Notes: generated from the sequence alone by a model not told the origin. DNA of 64,000 bases from SABY01 sp964523795 (GCA_964523795.1 CAZGAO010000009.1:1-64000), one strand, 5' to 3'. Shown: positions 1-9,782, counted from the first letter of the stretch. Made by a program: numbers and translations.

Positions 1-84
1 TTATCAGTTTTGACCTCGTTGAATTTTATCGCTAATTTGAAGACTGATTAGTAACTCGAGGTTAAATCCGATTATACTTTCCCG

Positions 85-645
85 GTGGAAGGGTTCCAGG
101 TAAAAACAAATTATGATATTACTTTCGATTCCAAACGACTTGCTTTCATTCCATCGCTGCAAGTTTTAATCCCAGTTGGTTATAGTACTTTTTATTCGCG
201 CTTTGGATTGATCTTCGCAAACATTTCAATGGAACGTACTTTAAATATGTCGCTTTACAACAACATTCCCGGATATTACCCAAGCGAGCATTTGGATACG
301 AAAGAAGAGTTTGACAAAAACAACGCATTGGGTTTTGTTGCAGGAATAGGGTTTGAGTACTACCTGGCAGACAAGGTTTATTTATTTGGAGATGTTTCTT
401 ACAATTACCTCAAATACAATCCTGAGGCATCAGGATATACCTTGTATAACTATATGGGAGATGATGAACTCGAAACGATGAGCACGAATGAAAAAGAATT
501 TGTTTGGGTAAATAGCTACAACGACCTGGAAAATGACGATCCTGATTTACCAAAAAAGGAATTAAAATACAGTTTTCCTTTCGATCATATTGCCATTCAA
601 ATTGGAATAAAATACACACTTGTCAATTTTTCCAAAAAGGAATAA
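85..645 (+). CDS. Outer-membrane beta-barrel protein, C-terminal part (5' end unresolved)
   Basis: Alternating hydrophobic and polar residues with many aromatics, ending in a strand-like tail (IGIKYTLVNF), suggest an outer-membrane beta-barrel. The listed start is a GTG at 85. Barrel-like sequence in the same frame continues upstream to base 55 and is then stopped by adjacent TAG and TAA codons at 49-54. No signal peptide is visible in any frame of the first 84 bases, which an exported barrel needs. The gene is therefore either 5'-truncated by a nonsense or frameshift change, or begins outside the window in another frame. A regulatory element starts directly after its stop codon. The specific function is not recognisable. 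Confidence 0.6.
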   Translation: MEGFQVKTNYDITFDSKRLAFIPSLQVLIPVGYSTFYSRFGLIFANISMERTLNMSLYNNIPGYYPSEHLDTKEEFDKNNALGFVAGIGFEYYLADKVYLFGDVSYNYLKYNPEASGYTLYNYMGDDELETMSTNEKEFVWVNSYNDLENDDPDLPKKELKYSFPFDHIAIQIGIKYTLVNFSKKE

Positions 646-740
646 TTTCACTTTCGCAAGCCCAAAACCCCATTTCGTCATCGCATAAGGCTGTTTCGAC
701 ATGCCTGGGTCGGGAAAGGCGTGGAAATGGTTTATCTTTG
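646..740 (+). promoter_or_regulatory. Dispersed operator-promoter element, copy 1
   Basis: Two 9-bp direct repeats, TTTCGTCAT at 673-681 and TTTCGACAT at 694-702, start 21 bp apart. A CTG (usually TTG in other copies) at 705-707 is followed by exactly 25 bases and the -7 box TATCTTTG at 733-740. The upstream part carries the shared CACTTTC and CCCAAAACCCC blocks. The next gene starts 51 bases after the -7 box. Same layout as ten other copies in the window. Confidence 0.8.
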
Positions 741-790
741 ACAAAACAAAATTTCGGATGAATAATTTATAAATCAAAATCACAAAAGAA

Positions 791-1276
791 ATGAAAACAC
801 ACGAATACATACCCATCCTCCTGCTGCTCATTTTTGCAAGCAGCTACTGCGGGTTGGCGCAAACCGAAAATTCTAAAACTATTCCACTGTCGGATAAATA
901 CCAAATCAGCAACAATAAAGGCGTTTTGCACACGAGGAAATTTTACCGGGATAAAGCCTGGGAAATGGAAAAATATGTAAATATCAGCCTTGGTGTGTGC
1001 GGCATTAGCAGTGTAGTTGCTTTAAGCAGTAAACTCATTTCCGATGGAATCTACAATAAATATCAGAATTCTAAATCAACTACCGATGCTGATCGCTACA
1101 GAAAAAACACAGAGCGGTTTGACCAAATAGCCAAGGTGGCCACCATTACTTCGATCGTAAGCCTTACGGCTACTTTTGTATTTATGTTGTTAGAATCAAA
1201 CTATAATGAAAAAGCTGATAGATCTTTGTCCTTATCATCCAACGAATATGGTATTGGACTTTCATACAAATTTTAG
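791..1276 (+). CDS. Hypothetical exported protein with two hydrophobic segments
   Basis: This 161-residue protein is not recognised. Residues 1-24 look like a signal peptide ending near GLAQ. Two further hydrophobic stretches, roughly 59-80 and 115-137, are separated by a charged KYRKN-type linker rich in lysine, aspartate and tyrosine. The C-terminus reads like a final beta strand (YGIGLSYKF). An envelope location is likely, either inner membrane or a small barrel-associated protein. It is the first gene after regulatory element copy 1 and lies 6 bases upstream of a FISUMP lipoprotein gene, so the two are probably co-transcribed. The function is unknown. Confidence 0.7.
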   Translation: MKTHEYIPILLLLIFASSYCGLAQTENSKTIPLSDKYQISNNKGVLHTRKFYRDKAWEMEKYVNISLGVCGISSVVALSSKLISDGIYNKYQNSKSTTDADRYRKNTERFDQIAKVATITSIVSLTATFVFMLLESNYNEKADRSLSLSSNEYGIGLSYKF

Positions 1277-1282
1277 CTAAAG

Positions 1283-2266
1283 ATGAAAAAGACAAGAATA
1301 ATCCATGTAATTTTAATTTTACTGTTTGTAATATTAAATTACCAATGCGAACGCGAGTGGGTAAACCCGTACGACAGCCAAACCGAAGCCACAATCGGAA
1401 TTTATGGTATAGGCATTGAAACTTTATCGCCTGACTCGGTAAGGATTTCGTGGGATAACAACCTTGAAGGAGTTATACTCGACAAAAAAACCAATGACGA
1501 CCCCTGGATAACAGAATATGCAGTAATAAGGGATGCGTTAAGTTTTATCGACACTAAGCTGGATGTAAAAACCAACACCTATACTTATAGGCTTTATGCC
1601 TTTGCTGGTTTAAACAGGTCTGCCCCCGAAACTGTGGTTTATGACTTTGCTTGTGGCTACGATTCCGTAAGCGACCCACGCGATGGCACCGTATATTCAA
1701 CTATTCAAATTAATAAACAGTGTTGGTTTAAGGAAAATTTAAGTTACCTACCCGAAGTATTTCCACCAACCGATGTTAGTGCTGGTGTTTCACGGTATTA
1801 TGTGTATGGTTATCAGGGAGCAAATACCAATGAGGCTATTGCCACGGAGAATTACAATTCCTATGGAGCTTTATATAATTGGCAGGCATCGATACACGCC
1901 TGCCCGGAAAGCCTCGGTTGGGAAGCGTCCACACCCTTCGACTGGTATGCCCTCATCAATCTATCAGGGGGCTATGGAGTAGCTGGAAGTGTATTGAAAG
2001 AAGTAGGAAGCCTGCACTGGAAGCCATCAAATACGATTGCCACAAATTTTTTTGATTTCACCGCTTTGCCTGGTGGGATGCTGAAGGCGGATTCCGGGTT
2101 TGTTAATAAAAATACCTGGGGATATTTTCTCGGCAGCAGAGCAGAACCGCAATTTCCTAACCTGAATGAAGGCGATGTATTTGGTATGAAGGCAGAAAAC
2201 GGAGCTATCCAAAAAAGCGAAATTTACCTTGAAAATGCTTACAGTATCAGGTGTATTAAACGATAA
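1283..2266 (+). CDS. FISUMP-domain lipoprotein
   Basis: A 327-residue putative lipoprotein. The N-terminal hydrophobic segment ends in a lipobox-like LNYQC, so Cys22 would be acylated. A fibronectin-III-like region (about 40-120) is followed by a FISUMP domain (Fibrobacter succinogenes major paralogous domain, about 130-327). Its hallmarks are visible: DPRDGTVYSTI, QCWFKENL, YGALYNW, ACPE, PGG and a terminal SIRCIKR. The usual 'GWHLP' motif is altered to GWEAS here. FISUMP proteins are widespread on Bacteroidota and Fibrobacter surfaces, and their biochemical role is not established. Second gene of the two-gene unit behind element copy 1. Related proteins are encoded at 20600 and 22582. Confidence 0.85.
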   Translation: MKKTRIIHVILILLFVILNYQCEREWVNPYDSQTEATIGIYGIGIETLSPDSVRISWDNNLEGVILDKKTNDDPWITEYAVIRDALSFIDTKLDVKTNTYTYRLYAFAGLNRSAPETVVYDFACGYDSVSDPRDGTVYSTIQINKQCWFKENLSYLPEVFPPTDVSAGVSRYYVYGYQGANTNEAIATENYNSYGALYNWQASIHACPESLGWEASTPFDWYALINLSGGYGVAGSVLKEVGSLHWKPSNTIATNFFDFTALPGGMLKADSGFVNKNTWGYFLGSRAEPQFPNLNEGDVFGMKAENGAIQKSEIYLENAYSIRCIKR

Positions 2267-2338
2267 ATTACGCTGCTTGTCCTGGAATCCGCTTATCATA
2301 ATAATTTTCGATGGCAAGGCATTATGAATCATCCAAAA

Positions 2339-2433
2339 CCCACTTTCACCACCCCAAAACCCCTGTTTCGTCATTGCAAAAGGCCGTTTGGTCATGCTTG
2401 CCCTCCAAATCTCCGCTGGCTGATTTAACTTTG
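2339..2433 (+). promoter_or_regulatory. Dispersed operator-promoter element, copy 2
   Basis: Direct repeats TTTCGTCAT (2366-2374) and TTTGGTCAT (2387-2395) at a 21-bp period. TTG at 2398-2400, a 25-base spacer, then -7 box TAACTTTG at 2426-2433. It starts with CCCACTTTCACC. The M48 gene begins 36 bases downstream. The spacer is almost identical to that of copy 7, in front of the duplicate M48 gene. Confidence 0.85.
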
Positions 2434-2469
2434 TCTCATTATTAATATTCAAATAAAGGATTTAAAATT

Positions 2470-4629
2470 ATGGCTCATTCGATTTATCCGCCGGGACCCG
2501 AAGAAAATACAAAAAGTTTAACTGAACTCACTGCTTCTTATCAAATCCGAGCCTTTCTGGCTATTGTCGCCATATTTACATTTTTCATCCTGTACTTTGC
2601 CCTGGTTGCGGCTCTGGGATATTTGGTTTTTCTGGCCATAATTTTCCCCATACCTTCTATTAATATTCCTATGATTTTATTTAAATTAGGGATAATTGCA
2701 GGGCCGGCCATGTTGTTTGTTTTTACCTTAAAATTTATTTTCAAACTCAAAAATCAGCAAGCTGCCAACCGTATCAAAATCAATAAAAAGACCCAGCCCG
2801 ATCTGCTGGAATTTGTGAACGAAATTTGCAGGGAAACCGGATCTTCCAGGCCAAAATCCATTTACATCGATCCTGACGTTAACGCCTATGTTTCGTACAG
2901 CAATATGTGGCTGAGCTTGTTTTTGCCTATCCGCAAAAACTTAACGCTTGGCCTGGGGCTAATCGGGAGTTTAAACTTATCAGAATTTAAGGCCGTAATA
3001 GCCCACGAATTTGGCCATTTTGCCCAGCGTAGTATGAAAATTGGCAGCTACATCATTTCTGCAAATACCATAATCCACGACATGATTTTTGAACGCGACA
3101 GTTGGGATGATACCCTTGCCCAATGGCGTGCCTCCGACCTGCGGCTGTCGTTTCCGGCGTGGATTATCACGCCGCTTATCTGGCTTATTCGCCAGGTCTT
3201 GCGTCTGTTTTATCAATTTCTGAATATAATGCACGCCTCACTATCGCGCGAAATGGAATTTAATGCTGATAAGGTGGCGGTGAGCCTGACCGGCAGCGAG
3301 GCCATCATTTCAGCACTTTGGAAACTGGAGTACGGCGCGGCTGCCTGGAATAACACATTGAATCACACCTTTACAGCCACCAAAAAAAATATCTATGTAA
3401 GGAATATCTATGAACATTTCCATTTAGCCTTGCAAAAAACTGCCCTATCGCAAAATGAAATTTTGCAATCGCTTCCGGCAGATCACAGGGGCGGCAGGTT
3501 GTTTTTTAGTAATTCCCAGCGGTCGAAAACAGGCATGTATGCCAGTCATCCGCCAAACGATGCCCGCGAGCACAACGCCAAAATGCCCTTCATAGCCTGT
3601 GCTGCCGATAACAGGTCTCCCTGGATTTTATTTAACTACAGCGAAGAAATGCAGGAAAAAATGACCATACTGATTTACGAGCAATACTTTAAAAAGAAAG
3701 CCGGGGAATATGCAAATCCGCAGGTATTTGAAGAATATATGCAAGCCGAAAGCCAGGACAACGATTTGCTGACAGAATATCAAGGTATTTTCAAAATGCG
3801 GAATACCTTCATTCCTGAATTCGAAGAACTCAAAAAGGAAGCCTTTGCCATCGAAATTCCTGTCGAAAAAGCCTTCGATGCTTTGGATGCCCGGCTCGCC
3901 ATCTTAGTAAAACCCCTGCTCGAAATTGACGCGCTGGCAATCAAGGTGCAGCAAATTGCCAATGGCGACACGCATGAAAAATCGATTACCTTTAAGGATA
4001 AAACATATTTTAAAAAGACGCTTCAGGAAGGCTATGAAGCCCTGGCAAAGGAAAGACAGCGAATAATCGCGGATGAGGTTAATCCATGGGATCTGTCCTA
4101 TTTTGGCTTGCATTTGCATGTTGCCGGCAAACTCCAAAGAAAGGTTGAACTGATGAATTTGTATGAACAGCACAATCTTTTGATACTTTTTTATTCGCAA
4201 TTAATCCAATCCAGAGATTCGATTTATGATCGACTTACTACCCTTCAGGCTCGTGAAGAGTTATCACAATTAGAAGTGGATGCTTTCCGTAAAATCATCG
4301 ACGATCAAAATAAAATCCTGAATAAGGCCATGGCCGATTTTGATGCCTTGAATTTTATCTCAATACAAAATATCGACAAGCTGGAAGAACTCAAGGAAAT
4401 TATTGTAGAAGGCGGTGAGTTTAAAATCACGGGAGGCGAAATCTTTAAGTCGGGTGCTTTTGATGAATTATCCCAAAAAATCGAAAGTGCCCTAATGAGC
4501 TGCCAGCGGATAAATCAGAAAAGTATGGTTTGTATTCTTGCGCTTCACAAGCATTTGCTTGAACAACACAAGGCCAAGATGGAAAAGAAGCTTGACAAGA
4601 TGGAATCAAAGAAGGAATTACAATATTAA
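2470..4629 (+). CDS. M48-family membrane metallopeptidase, full length
   Basis: This 719-residue zinc metallopeptidase has two N-terminal membrane segments (about 28-58 and 73-97). The zinc motif HEFGH lies at 179-183 and the third ligand Glu263 sits in EMEFNAD (261-267), all typical of the M48 (HtpX/Ste24-like) family. A further hydrophobic stretch (about 232-252) lies between the two zinc motifs. Residues beyond about 420 form a long, highly charged, helix-rich C-terminal region absent from simple HtpX proteins. The likely role is proteolysis at the inner membrane; the substrate is unknown. Regulatory elements lie immediately upstream and downstream. A truncated near-identical copy lies at 18386-19630. 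Confidence 0.9.
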   Translation: MAHSIYPPGPEENTKSLTELTASYQIRAFLAIVAIFTFFILYFALVAALGYLVFLAIIFPIPSINIPMILFKLGIIAGPAMLFVFTLKFIFKLKNQQAANRIKINKKTQPDLLEFVNEICRETGSSRPKSIYIDPDVNAYVSYSNMWLSLFLPIRKNLTLGLGLIGSLNLSEFKAVIAHEFGHFAQRSMKIGSYIISANTIIHDMIFERDSWDDTLAQWRASDLRLSFPAWIITPLIWLIRQVLRLFYQFLNIMHASLSREMEFNADKVAVSLTGSEAIISALWKLEYGAAAWNNTLNHTFTATKKNIYVRNIYEHFHLALQKTALSQNEILQSLPADHRGGRLFFSNSQRSKTGMYASHPPNDAREHNAKMPFIACAADNRSPWILFNYSEEMQEKMTILIYEQYFKKKAGEYANPQVFEEYMQAESQDNDLLTEYQGIFKMRNTFIPEFEELKKEAFAIEIPVEKAFDALDARLAILVKPLLEIDALAIKVQQIANGDTHEKSITFKDKTYFKKTLQEGYEALAKERQRIIADEVNPWDLSYFGLHLHVAGKLQRKVELMNLYEQHNLLILFYSQLIQSRDSIYDRLTTLQAREELSQLEVDAFRKIIDDQNKILNKAMADFDALNFISIQNIDKLEELKEIIVEGGEFKITGGEIFKSGAFDELSQKIESALMSCQRINQKSMVCILALHKHLLEQHKAKMEKKLDKMESKKELQY

Positions 4630-4679
4630 AATACCGCCAAAGCCATGCTCAGAGAAACAAATTTCAAACAAGCTAAAAA

Positions 4680-4772
4680 CCACTTTCACCACCCCAAACC
4701 CCTGTTTCGTCACCGCAAAAGGCCATTTGGTCATGCTTGGGTAGGGAAATGGGGGAAAGTGGTTTACCTTTG
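4680..4772 (+). promoter_or_regulatory. Dispersed operator-promoter element, copy 3
   Basis: TTTCGTCAC (4705-4713) and TTTGGTCAT (4726-4734), 21-bp period. TTG at 4737-4739, 25-base spacer, -7 box TACCTTTG at 4765-4772. The ends are inverted complements: CCACTTTC at 4680-4687 and GAAAGTGG within 4755-4762. It drives the LRR gene starting 37 bases later. Spacer class matches copies 1, 8 and 11. Confidence 0.85.
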
Positions 4773-4809
4773 TTTTTTGAAAGAATGCTAACAATTAAAA
4801 CAGAGTATT

Positions 4810-7293
4810 ATGAAAAAATTAATAGTCACTTTATTTATTATCACCTGCGGGATAAGTTCCATATTTTCTCAATCCTGCCTGCCCGAAGGAATAACTTTTA
4901 CTACTCAGGAACAAATTGATAATTTTCATATCGACTATCCAGATTGCAATAACATATTGGGAAGTGTAGAAGTTAGCATTGACGGCAGTGCAAATTTAAA
5001 TGGCCTGCTTGGCCTCACAGAAATTGGAGGTTCGTTTTTAATTACCGGTGAAATTGAACTTGTTAATATGCACGGCTTAGATTCTCTTACACGGATTAAC
5101 TCCGGTTTAGTAATAGATTTTTTTGATTTCTATGAAGCTAATATTAGCAGTTTTGAAGGCCTGGAAAAATTACATTATCTTGGTAGTAACTTCCAAATAA
5201 TTGGTTCAGTTGGTGCAGAAGATTTGAATGGATTATCATCCCTGGACACGATTGCCGGAAGTATTAAATTTGAGCTTGGAGGTTTAAATTCATTGAATGG
5301 TCTTAATAGCCTATCGTTTCTTGGTGGAGATCTTTATATGTGTCCCTTTGGGATTAATGACATTTCTGCATTAACCACATTAACATCCATTGGTGGTAAA
5401 ATAACACTAATTTATACAAATTTACAGAATCTATCAGGCCTTGAAAACTTGACTGAAGTTGGAGGAGATTTATCACTGAGTATGAATGAGAACTTAGAAA
5501 ATGTTGATGCTCTTAATTCATTAATACAAATTAATGGATCAATAGGCTTATTTGACAACTCATCGTTAACAAGTATCCAGGGCATGAAAAATATCAGCGC
5601 AAAGTCAATTTCGCAAATTAATTTGACTTACAATGGGCAACTCTCACAATGCGAAATCGAAAGTGTTTGCGACTATATTGCCAGTCAGGGAGCTGATGTA
5701 ACTATTGAGAACAATGCTCCCGGCTGCAATAATCTTGAAGAAGTGGAATTTCTTTGCAATAACCAATCCTGCCCTGATGGAAATTTTACGATTTCATCAC
5801 AGTTGGAAATTGACTCCTTCCAGGAAAACCATCCCGGTTGTAATGAAATTGATGGAGACCTGTTAATTGAAGGTAATTCAATCGAAAATCTTGACGGTTT
5901 GAATGTTTTGATTAATATAAATGGCAGCCTGACTTTAAAAAACAATCCAAACCTTCAAAACCTTGATGGCCTTGGGAATATCACCCAAATTGACGGTTCC
6001 CTTCTAATTCACGATAATCCATTGATCGAAACACTGAATGGCATTCCCAATATCCTATATTCAACAATAACAGATATTTTAATTTTGAATAATCAGAATT
6101 TATCGACATGCCACGTCTTAAGCATTTGTTCATTCCTCGCTGCTTCTAACACCAACATTTTAATTTCGGGAAATGCAATGGGATGCACAAGCGCACAACA
6201 AGTTGAAGATAGTTGCGCGTTGATCACTTGTTTTCCCGATGGCATTGAATTCACATCACAAAGTCAGATCGACAATTTTGAAAATATGTTTCCAGGGTGT
6301 CATTCTATTGAGGGAGATATTGAAATACACGGATATAATATCCAAAATATTAATGGTTTGAATTTTTTGCAATCGATAGGTGGTAATCTTGATATAAACA
6401 ATGTAAATAATTTGGAAAACATAAATGGCCTTAACAATCTTGTTATGATTGGTGAAGATTTCGTAATCGAAAATACCGGCATTTCAGAGATTAGCGGTTT
6501 GAATTCACTGATTGAAATAGGTAATGACCTCAACATTAAAAATAATTCTAACCTGGTTAACATTAATGGTTTTGAATCACTCACTGAAATTGGTGACGAT
6601 CTTTTTATTAATGAAAACATCAATCTTTCTTCTGTTTTGGGTATGAATTTATTATCATCTATACAGGATAATTGTTACTTAACTGAAAACCAAAACCTTG
6701 AATCCCTGTCCGGATTCAATAGTTTACAACATATTGGAGGATTATTGCAAATTTCAGGCAGTAATTTCCTGGTAAGCCTCATGGACTTGGAGTACTTAAC
6801 TTCAATTAACGGTATGCTAAAAATTGAAAATAACACCATCCTTAGCAGCCTGGATGGATTGAATAATATTCAACCTGGTTCTATTCAGCATTTAGTAATC
6901 GAAGATAACATCTCGCTTCAGGATTGTGCCATTGAATGTATTTGCGATTACCTGATTAGCCCAAGCGGTACCTTACGAATCGAAGACAATGCAAGCGGAT
7001 GTAACACTGTAGAAGAAGTTGAGCAGGTATGCCAGTCCATTTCTGTTTTTGAACATAAATTCAAAAATAATATTTCTGTTTTCCCCAATCCGGCTAAGGA
7101 TAAAATATTTATAAGTTGTTCGGCAAGCGTAAAGATAGAGGAGGTTAATCTTTACACACTAATTGGTGAAAGAATCTCAGGGCTTGTAAAGAAAGATTCC
7201 GAATTGGATGTTTCCAAAATACCAAACGGATTATATATCCTTGAAGTGATATCGGATACGGCAATCTCAAAATTTAAAATTCAGATTAACTAA
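4810..7293 (+). CDS. T9SS-exported leucine-rich-repeat protein, three modules
   Basis: An 827-residue surface protein. A signal peptide (about 1-20, ending FSQ) is followed by irregular LRR-type repeats of about 23 residues with the pattern L-x-G-L-x-x-L-x-x-I-G-G-x-L. The repeats fall into three modules. Each begins with a short Cys-Pro-(Glu/Asp)-Gly segment and ends in a cap with paired cysteines (C-x-I-x-x-x-C-D-Y-L, then D/N-N-A-x-G-C-N-x-x-E-E-V). A T9SS type A sorting domain occupies about 750-827 (begins VFPNPAKDK, ends FKIQIN). The likely role is adhesion or ligand binding at the cell surface. First gene of a three-gene unit; 30 bases separate it from its paralogue at 7324. Confidence 0.85.
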   Translation: MKKLIVTLFIITCGISSIFSQSCLPEGITFTTQEQIDNFHIDYPDCNNILGSVEVSIDGSANLNGLLGLTEIGGSFLITGEIELVNMHGLDSLTRINSGLVIDFFDFYEANISSFEGLEKLHYLGSNFQIIGSVGAEDLNGLSSLDTIAGSIKFELGGLNSLNGLNSLSFLGGDLYMCPFGINDISALTTLTSIGGKITLIYTNLQNLSGLENLTEVGGDLSLSMNENLENVDALNSLIQINGSIGLFDNSSLTSIQGMKNISAKSISQINLTYNGQLSQCEIESVCDYIASQGADVTIENNAPGCNNLEEVEFLCNNQSCPDGNFTISSQLEIDSFQENHPGCNEIDGDLLIEGNSIENLDGLNVLININGSLTLKNNPNLQNLDGLGNITQIDGSLLIHDNPLIETLNGIPNILYSTITDILILNNQNLSTCHVLSICSFLAASNTNILISGNAMGCTSAQQVEDSCALITCFPDGIEFTSQSQIDNFENMFPGCHSIEGDIEIHGYNIQNINGLNFLQSIGGNLDINNVNNLENINGLNNLVMIGEDFVIENTGISEISGLNSLIEIGNDLNIKNNSNLVNINGFESLTEIGDDLFINENINLSSVLGMNLLSSIQDNCYLTENQNLESLSGFNSLQHIGGLLQISGSNFLVSLMDLEYLTSINGMLKIENNTILSSLDGLNNIQPGSIQHLVIEDNISLQDCAIECICDYLISPSGTLRIEDNASGCNTVEEVEQVCQSISVFEHKFKNNISVFPNPAKDKIFISCSASVKIEEVNLYTLIGERISGLVKKDSELDVSKIPNGLYILEVISDTAISKFKIQIN

Positions 7294-7323
7294 CACCTAA
7301 TCAGCGAAAAAATCAATCAAATT

Positions 7324-9777
7324 ATGAAAACAACAGTTATATTATTTTGCGCATTACTTTTATCGATGTTCACGAGTTTTGCTCAATCCTGCCTCCCTTA
7401 TGGGATTAATTTCAACTGTCAGCAAGACATTGATGATTTCCAGGTAAACTATCCTGGTTGTTCTGAAATCGAGGGAGATGTAATGATAGGTGGTAGTCAA
7501 ATTAGTAACCTAATTGGTTTGAATGTCTTAAGCTCAGTTTGGGGAAATTTTGAGATTTATTCATGCAACTCTTTAAAAGACTTTTCAGGACTTGAAAACC
7601 TGACCTTTGTTGGAGGAGAATTCAATTTTGCTTACAACGACTCCATTGAATCTGTTAATGGTCTTAGCAGCCTCGACTCAATAGGCGGTTTGTTAGCAAT
7701 GGGATTTAATCCCTTATTTTCTAACTTTTCTGGATTGCAAAACTTAAGGACTGTAGGCAGTTTACTTATTTCTTATACAATGTCTTTAGTAAATTTAAAC
7801 GGATTAGATAATCTGACAAATGTAAATGGAAATGTCTCAATTGAATATAATATAGTACTCTCTGATATTTCAGCAATTTCAAATTTATCTTTTGTTCCTG
7901 GTTCTATACGCATAATAGAAAACCTAAATCTTAAAAGTTTGGATGAGTTACAAAATATCACTGGTGTTGGAGGTAATTTGTTTATTGAGAGCAATCCCCG
8001 ATTAAAGAATCTATCAGGTTTGCAAAATATCCAAACAATAGGCAACAAATTTTTTATAATGGATAACGATTCACTCAGTAGTATAACCAACCTAGAAAAC
8101 CTTAGCGCAATTGGGAATGATCTTAAAATTGCCGGCAATCCTCAACTTACTTCGTTAGAAGGATTGGATAATATTGATCCTAATTCAATTTCAGACCTTA
8201 CCATAGCTTCAAATAGTTCACTTTCAATCTGCGAAGTCCGTAGTATTTGTGATTACCTTTCTGCTCCTAACGGAACAGTTAATATTTCAGATAATGCTAC
8301 AGGTTGTAATAGCCCCGAAGAAGTTTCAGAGGCCTGTGTTGTTGCCTGTCTGCCTGATGGAATAGTATTTACAACACAAAGCGAAATTGATAACTTCCAG
8401 ATAAATCACCCTTATTGCTCTGTAATCGAGGGCTCAGTTACAATCACAGGAGATGACATCACCAGCCTGTCTGGCCTTGACATTTTAGCAGAAATTTATG
8501 GTGATTTGGAAATCTCTAATACAACAAATCTCACTGATTTTAATGGTCTTCAAAACATCACTTATGTAGGTGGAGATATACACATATCAAGTAATTCATC
8601 AATTCAAAATTTATCCGGTCTTAATGGCCTGGCCTTATTGCAAGGCAATCTAACTATCAATAGTAATGATAACTTAATTAACTTTAATGGACTGAATAAT
8701 CTTTCTGATATTGAAGGGAGTATACAAATAGTCGGTAACGAAAGTTTGGTAAACTTCACTGGCATTAGCAGCCTCCAGAATATCCAGGGAAGCCTGTTTA
8801 TCACCTACAACCATTTGATGAATGATCTGACAGGCTTTGAGAACCTTGAATCAATAGGTGGTCTTATGTTTATTTTATCAAATTTCCAATTAAACAACCT
8901 TTCTGGTATTTCCAATTTGAATAGCATTGGATATGGTATTACTCTTAGTTGGAACCCATCACTAACAAATATTACCGCACTCAGCAACCTTAATAACCTT
9001 CATGGAGATATCAGCATCCAGCAAAATTATTCATTGAGTAGTTTAAATGGGCTTGAAAATGTAACATTTCTATGGGGAAGTTTAATATTGAGTGAGCTTG
9101 ATCAAATCACATCTTTATCCGGTTTAGATAATTTATTAACCATTGATGGTGATTTGGTTATTTCTAATCATGCAGAATTAGCATCGTGTGATGGTTTGGA
9201 CAATCTTATACACATTAATGGCAATTTAGAAATTAAAAGCAACAATCAGCTCTCCTCAATAGAAGCTATGAATGAGCTCTCTTCTATCGAAGGGGAATTA
9301 ATAATTTTGGGAAACTCTTCTTTAACTGCATTGACGGGATTGGGAAATATCAACCCCGCCACAATAACAGATTTAACCATTAAAAATAATTCATTGCTTA
9401 CAACTTGTGAAGTAAATAGCATTTGTGAATTTTTAGTTAGCCCAGGCGGTAATACTACAATACAAAATAATGCCCCTGGGTGCAACAACATTGAAGAAGT
9501 AAATCAGGCATGCCTGGAAGTTTATATTATTGAATCAAAGAATGAAAATGAAATATCAATACTTCCAAATCCTGCAACCCACGAAATTACCCTACAAAAT
9601 ATTCACCATGCAAATTCAATCGACATACTTGATGTCATGGGCTCTTGCGTTTTATCAATACAAATAACCACAAGCGGAGATCAAACCATCGACATTCAAA
9701 ACCTCAATCCGGGAATTTATTCTGTAATTATTTCCAGAGACTCACAAAACGAAATTATCAAATTTCTAAAAAATTAA
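7324..9777 (+). CDS. T9SS-exported leucine-rich-repeat protein, two modules
   Basis: An 817-residue paralogue of the preceding gene with the same plan: signal peptide (about 1-20, ending FAQ), LRR-like repeats in Cys-bounded modules, and a C-terminal T9SS sorting domain from about residue 745 (ILPNPATHE). Only two module starts are visible (SCLPYGINF and ACLPDGIVF), so each module is longer than in the first protein. Module caps again contain C-x-x-x-x-I-C-x-(Y/F)-L and GCN-x-x-EEV. Tandem duplication with later change in repeat number is the simplest explanation. Co-transcription with the nuclease gene downstream is likely, since the gap is 5 bases. Surface binding is inferred. Confidence 0.85.
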   Translation: MKTTVILFCALLLSMFTSFAQSCLPYGINFNCQQDIDDFQVNYPGCSEIEGDVMIGGSQISNLIGLNVLSSVWGNFEIYSCNSLKDFSGLENLTFVGGEFNFAYNDSIESVNGLSSLDSIGGLLAMGFNPLFSNFSGLQNLRTVGSLLISYTMSLVNLNGLDNLTNVNGNVSIEYNIVLSDISAISNLSFVPGSIRIIENLNLKSLDELQNITGVGGNLFIESNPRLKNLSGLQNIQTIGNKFFIMDNDSLSSITNLENLSAIGNDLKIAGNPQLTSLEGLDNIDPNSISDLTIASNSSLSICEVRSICDYLSAPNGTVNISDNATGCNSPEEVSEACVVACLPDGIVFTTQSEIDNFQINHPYCSVIEGSVTITGDDITSLSGLDILAEIYGDLEISNTTNLTDFNGLQNITYVGGDIHISSNSSIQNLSGLNGLALLQGNLTINSNDNLINFNGLNNLSDIEGSIQIVGNESLVNFTGISSLQNIQGSLFITYNHLMNDLTGFENLESIGGLMFILSNFQLNNLSGISNLNSIGYGITLSWNPSLTNITALSNLNNLHGDISIQQNYSLSSLNGLENVTFLWGSLILSELDQITSLSGLDNLLTIDGDLVISNHAELASCDGLDNLIHINGNLEIKSNNQLSSIEAMNELSSIEGELIILGNSSLTALTGLGNINPATITDLTIKNNSLLTTCEVNSICEFLVSPGGNTTIQNNAPGCNNIEEVNQACLEVYIIESKNENEISILPNPATHEITLQNIHHANSIDILDVMGSCVLSIQITTSGDQTIDIQNLNPGIYSVIISRDSQNEIIKFLKN

Positions 9778-9782
9778 ATATT

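Noticed and set aside
562..831. Minus-strand open frames across the dispersed elements that repeat a peptide like MTKRPFAMTKQGF (also at 2027-2452 and 11863-12087)
   Set aside because: The repeated peptide is the reverse reading of the promoter element. The frames run into known genes on the other strand and have no consistent start or coding pattern.
9645..9782. Longer N-terminus of the exported nuclease
   Set aside because: It overlaps the end of the LRR gene and would hide a clean signal peptide that begins at 9783.
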